Positions 61,671-64,000 of a stretch of 64,000 nucleotides of DNA are shown here, piece by piece. Each line of letters starts with the position of its first letter. Position 1 is the first letter of the stretch. This stretch comes from Actinomadura nitritigenes (GTDB lineage: Bacteria > Actinomycetota > Actinomycetes > Streptosporangiales > Streptosporangiaceae), in the NCBI RefSeq assembly GCF_017573545.1, contig NZ_JAGEOK010000005.1, positions 186,001 through 250,000 on the forward strand, given 5' to 3'. Both the position numbers and the translations under genes were made by a program. Below the pieces are notes generated by a model. That model saw nothing but the letters and a program-made list of their open reading frames with translations. It did no database searches and was not told the origin of the DNA.

Positions 61671-62132
61671 TCACGTCCCGAACGGGGTGCCGGTGCCGGT
61701 TTCGGCGAGGGTCTCGATGCTCGCCATGAAATGCCTCCAGGCGTCGACGCAGGCGTCCCAGCAGTCGAGCCGCGGGGTCAGGCCGGCGTGCCGGAAGCGC
61801 AGCTCGGTGCCGCCGTCGGCGGGGGCGATGTCGAACTCCATCCTCGTGCCGAGCCACTCCCTGGTGTGGCCGGTGGGCACGGCCCCGTCCGGCGCGATCG
61901 ACTCCCAGACCACACGGTCGGGTCCGGACTCCAGGACGCGCATCGCGTTGGCGCCGTGCTCGCCGAACCCGGTGACGAGGGTGCCGCCGACCGCCCCGTC
62001 GCCTTCGGTCGGCCCCCACCAGCGGCTGACGCCGGCGGCGGAGGTGAACAGCGCCGCCACGGCGGCGGGCGTGGCGGGCAGGTTCAGGACCGCGGTGAAG
62101 TCCGCGTCCCGCGTGCTGGTGGTGCCGGTCAT
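61671..62132 (-). CDS. SRPBCC (AHSA1-like) protein
   Basis: This 153-residue START-like protein has FTAVLNLPATPAAVAALFTS, VSRWWGPTEGDG, a WESIAPDG strand and a GGTELRFRHAGL strand. It is the first gene of the three-gene SRPBCC-ArsR-SRPBCC unit, 17 bases downstream of the palindromic operator. Confidence 0.87.
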   Translation of the reverse strand: MTGTTSTRDADFTAVLNLPATPAAVAALFTSAAGVSRWWGPTEGDGAVGGTLVTGFGEHGANAMRVLESGPDRVVWESIAPDGAVPTGHTREWLGTRMEFDIAPADGGTELRFRHAGLTPRLDCWDACVDAWRHFMASIETLAETGTGTPFGT

Positions 62133-62148
62133 CTCGATCCCCTTCCGT

Positions 62149-62190
62149 CTTGTACAAGCAACCTCTTGTACAAGTAGTTGCTTGTGAATC
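62149..62190 (-). promoter_or_regulatory. ArsR operator: palindromes at 16-bp intervals
   Basis: The perfect palindrome CTTGTACAAG occurs at 62149-62158 and 62165-62174, and a half-matching third copy CTTGTGAATC at 62181-62190. All are in 16-bp register. Around the middle copy there is also a wider repeat ACAAGCAAC/GTTGCTTGT. It lies just upstream of the SRPBCC/ArsR operon. Confidence 0.8.
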
Positions 62191-62373
62191 TAGGCGGAGG
62201 CCCGGCTGCTTGTCAACGGGTGGGCGCACCCCCGGCCCGTCGCCGGCGCGGGCGTTTGGGCAGCGCCGCGATAGGTACTTATCAACGCGCCCGATCAACA
62301 GGTACGGGCACAGGCGAGGAACCAGGGGCGGCATGCCGCGGCGCTGCGGCCCGGGGACGAACAGGGGGCTCTC

Positions 62374-64000
62374 ATGGCAGGCAGACGTTCCGCGACCATG
62401 GAGGTGCCCGCGAAGGCGGTCCCCTCGATGCCCGGACCGCCGCGCGGCAGCCAGGTCATCGACGTCGGGAAGCTGGCGAAGGCGCTGGCCAAGGCGGTCG
62501 AGGGCGAGGTCCGCTTCGACGACGGCGCCCGAGCGCTCTACGCCAACGACGCGTCGAACTACCGGCAGGTGCCGATCGGCGTCGTCGTCCCGAAGACGCT
62601 GGACGACGTCGTGGCCGTGCATCGGATCTGCAAGGAGTACGGCGCGCCCGTGCTGAACCGGGGCGGCGGGACGAGCCTGTCGGGCGAGACCGTCAACTAC
62701 GCGGTCGTCATCGACCACTCCAAGTACCTGACCCGCATCGGCGAACTGGACGCCGAGAACCGCCGCGTCACCTGCGAGCCCGGTGTCATCAACGAGGAGC
62801 TGAACCGGCACACCGGCGGGAAGGCCGGGCTGGTGTTCGGGCCGGACCCGTCGTCGCACTCGCGGTGCGTGATCGGCGGCAACATCGGCAACAACTCCTG
62901 CGGCATCCACTCGGTCCAGTCGCAGCTGTACGGGCCGGGGCCGCGCACGTCCGACAACGTCCACGCGCTGGAGATCGTCACCTACGGCGGCGACCGGTTC
63001 TGGGTCGGCGTGAATGAGGAGGACCGGCTGGACGAGATCATCGCGGCGGGCGGCCGGAAGGGCGAGATCTACGCGGCGCTCCGCGACCTGCGCGACCGGT
63101 ACGCCGACGCGATCCGCGCGGGCTTCCCGTCGGTGGAGGACATGCCGCGCCGCGTGTCGGGGTACAACCTGGACGAGCTGCTGCCGGAGCGGGGCTTCAA
63201 TGTCGCGCGCGCCCTGGTCGGCACCGAGAGCACCTGCGCGACCGCTCTGCAGGCGGTGCTGCTCCTCACCCCGGCGCTGCTGCAGCGCACCCTCGTGGTC
63301 GTCGAGTACGCGGACCTGGCGGACGCCGCCGAGCACACCGGCGAGATGATCGAGCGGTTCCGCCCGATCGGGCTGGAGGCCCTCGACCACAAGCTGATCC
63401 ACGACCAGCGGATGGAGGGCAAGAACCTCTCCGACATCCAGGAGCTGCCGCGCGCGGGCGGCGGAGCGTGGCTGCTCGTCCAGTTCGGCGCCAACACCGA
63501 GGAGGAGTCGGTCGGCCGGGCGGAGCGGTTCGTCGAATGGCTCGTCGGCGAGAAGGGCTATGACCGCGACCGCGTCCTCCTGGAGAAGAGCAAGCAGGAG
63601 GGCGGCGCCAGCCAGGAGCTCTGGACGATACGGGAGGCCGGCCTCGGCTCCACCGCGTTCCCGCCCGGCAAGGACCACTGGCCCGGCTGGGAGGACTCGG
63701 CCGTCCCGCCGCCCAAGACCGGCGAGTACGTGCGGGCGCTCCGCCAGGTCATGGACAGGCACGGCATCGACGGCGCCATGTACGGGCACTTCGCGCAGGG
63801 CTGCATCCACTCCCGGATGAGCTTCGACCTGCGCTCCGCCGAGGGTCTCGCCCGCTACCGCGCGTTCATGGAGGAGGCGGCGGACCTCGTCACCTCGTTC
63901 GGCGGGTCGGTGTCCGGCGAGCACGGCGACGGGCAGCAGCGCGGCGAGCTGCTGGAGAAGCAGTACGGTCCGGAGCTCATCCAGGCGATGCGCGAGTTCA
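62374..64000 (+). CDS. GlcD-type FAD-binding oxidase/dehydrogenase, 3' end outside window
   Basis: 542 codons are present and the gene runs off the window. The FAD-binding PCMH domain is clear: VVVPKTLDDVVAVHRICKEY, the FAD loop LNRGGGTSLSG, VTCEPGVINEELNR and GGNIGNNSCGIHS. The C-terminal FAD-oxidase domain follows (VSGYNLDELLPE, FAQGCIHSRMSFDL, GEHGDGQQRGELL). This matches D-lactate/glycolate dehydrogenases; the long members carry a C-terminal Fe-S (GlpC-like) domain that would lie beyond the edge. The ATG at 62374 is preceded by AGGGGG. Confidence 0.92.
   Translation, partial: MAGRRSATMEVPAKAVPSMPGPPRGSQVIDVGKLAKALAKAVEGEVRFDDGARALYANDASNYRQVPIGVVVPKTLDDVVAVHRICKEYGAPVLNRGGGTSLSGETVNYAVVIDHSKYLTRIGELDAENRRVTCEPGVINEELNRHTGGKAGLVFGPDPSSHSRCVIGGNIGNNSCGIHSVQSQLYGPGPRTSDNVHALEIVTYGGDRFWVGVNEEDRLDEIIAAGGRKGEIYAALRDLRDRYADAIRAGFPSVEDMPRRVSGYNLDELLPERGFNVARALVGTESTCATALQAVLLLTPALLQRTLVVVEYADLADAAEHTGEMIERFRPIGLEALDHKLIHDQRMEGKNLSDIQELPRAGGGAWLLVQFGANTEEESVGRAERFVEWLVGEKGYDRDRVLLEKSKQEGGASQELWTIREAGLGSTAFPPGKDHWPGWEDSAVPPPKTGEYVRALRQVMDRHGIDGAMYGHFAQGCIHSRMSFDLRSAEGLARYRAFMEEAADLVTSFGGSVSGEHGDGQQRGELLEKQYGPELIQAMREF

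Overview
The window is very GC-rich, coding-dense actinomycete DNA with GTG starts, ATGA start/stop overlaps and long antisense shadow frames. The gene families (type II PKS, SARP, DUF574 methyltransferase, F420-type LLM oxidoreductase, LpqO-like DUF1259) fit a filamentous actinobacterium. A Thermomonosporaceae/Streptosporangiales-type host such as Actinomadura is a guess, not a demonstration.

Bases 1 to about 27.4 kb hold an aromatic polyketide gene cluster with an unusual mix. It contains a reducing type II PKS (KS-alpha, KS-beta/chain length factor, ACP, ActIII-type ketoreductase, didomain aromatase/cyclase). Next to it is one large two-module type I PKS: KSQ-AT-ACP / KS-AT-DH-ER-KR-ACP, without thioesterase. 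The type I protein should build a short, fully reduced, methyl-branched acyl chain, most simply 2-methylbutyryl. A Ser-type KSIII (DpsC/AknE2 class) and a discrete acyltransferase (DpsD class) are encoded beside it, so the simplest reading is that the type I product primes the type II synthase. Tailoring is represented by a P450, an acyl-CoA-dehydrogenase-fold flavin monooxygenase with a separate flavin reductase, an LLM oxidoreductase, an epoxide hydrolase, an MBL-fold enzyme and small SRPBCC/SnoaL-like proteins. Export is by a DHA2 MFS pump, and extender supply by acyl-CoA carboxylase beta and epsilon subunits. Regulators are a SARP and an atypical response regulator. Heptamer repeats with 11-bp spacing, 8 bp from a -10-like hexamer, lie upstream of several of these operons and look like SARP operators. 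The left edge of the cluster runs off the window.

From 28 to 49.5 kb is ordinary and partly decayed chromosome. It includes a Tat-exported beta-propeller protein with a possible premature stop, a chimeric MFS/solute-binding-protein pseudogene, a heat-shock operon (Hsp20, MerR regulator, STAS), DUF4132, HAD and SNase-like genes, and a serine hydrolase. It also has a secreted beta-propeller divergent from a TetR gene with a perfect operator, a hydrolase-LuxR fusion, methyltransferases, a frameshifted D-aminoacylase, a GNAT enzyme, an LUD protein divergent from an ECF sigma factor, and a DUF1259 protein.

From 49.6 to 59.9 kb is a nine-gene minus-strand sugar or polyol catabolic operon: binding lipoprotein, zinc dehydrogenase, FGGY kinase, SorC-family regulator, ABC ATPase, permease, DeoC aldolase, aldehyde dehydrogenase and an ALDH-like protein lacking the catalytic half. 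From 60.5 to 62.2 kb is an ArsR/SRPBCC operon with a repeated palindromic operator. The window ends inside a GlcD-type FAD oxidase. No rRNA, tRNA, CRISPR array or insertion sequence was recognised.
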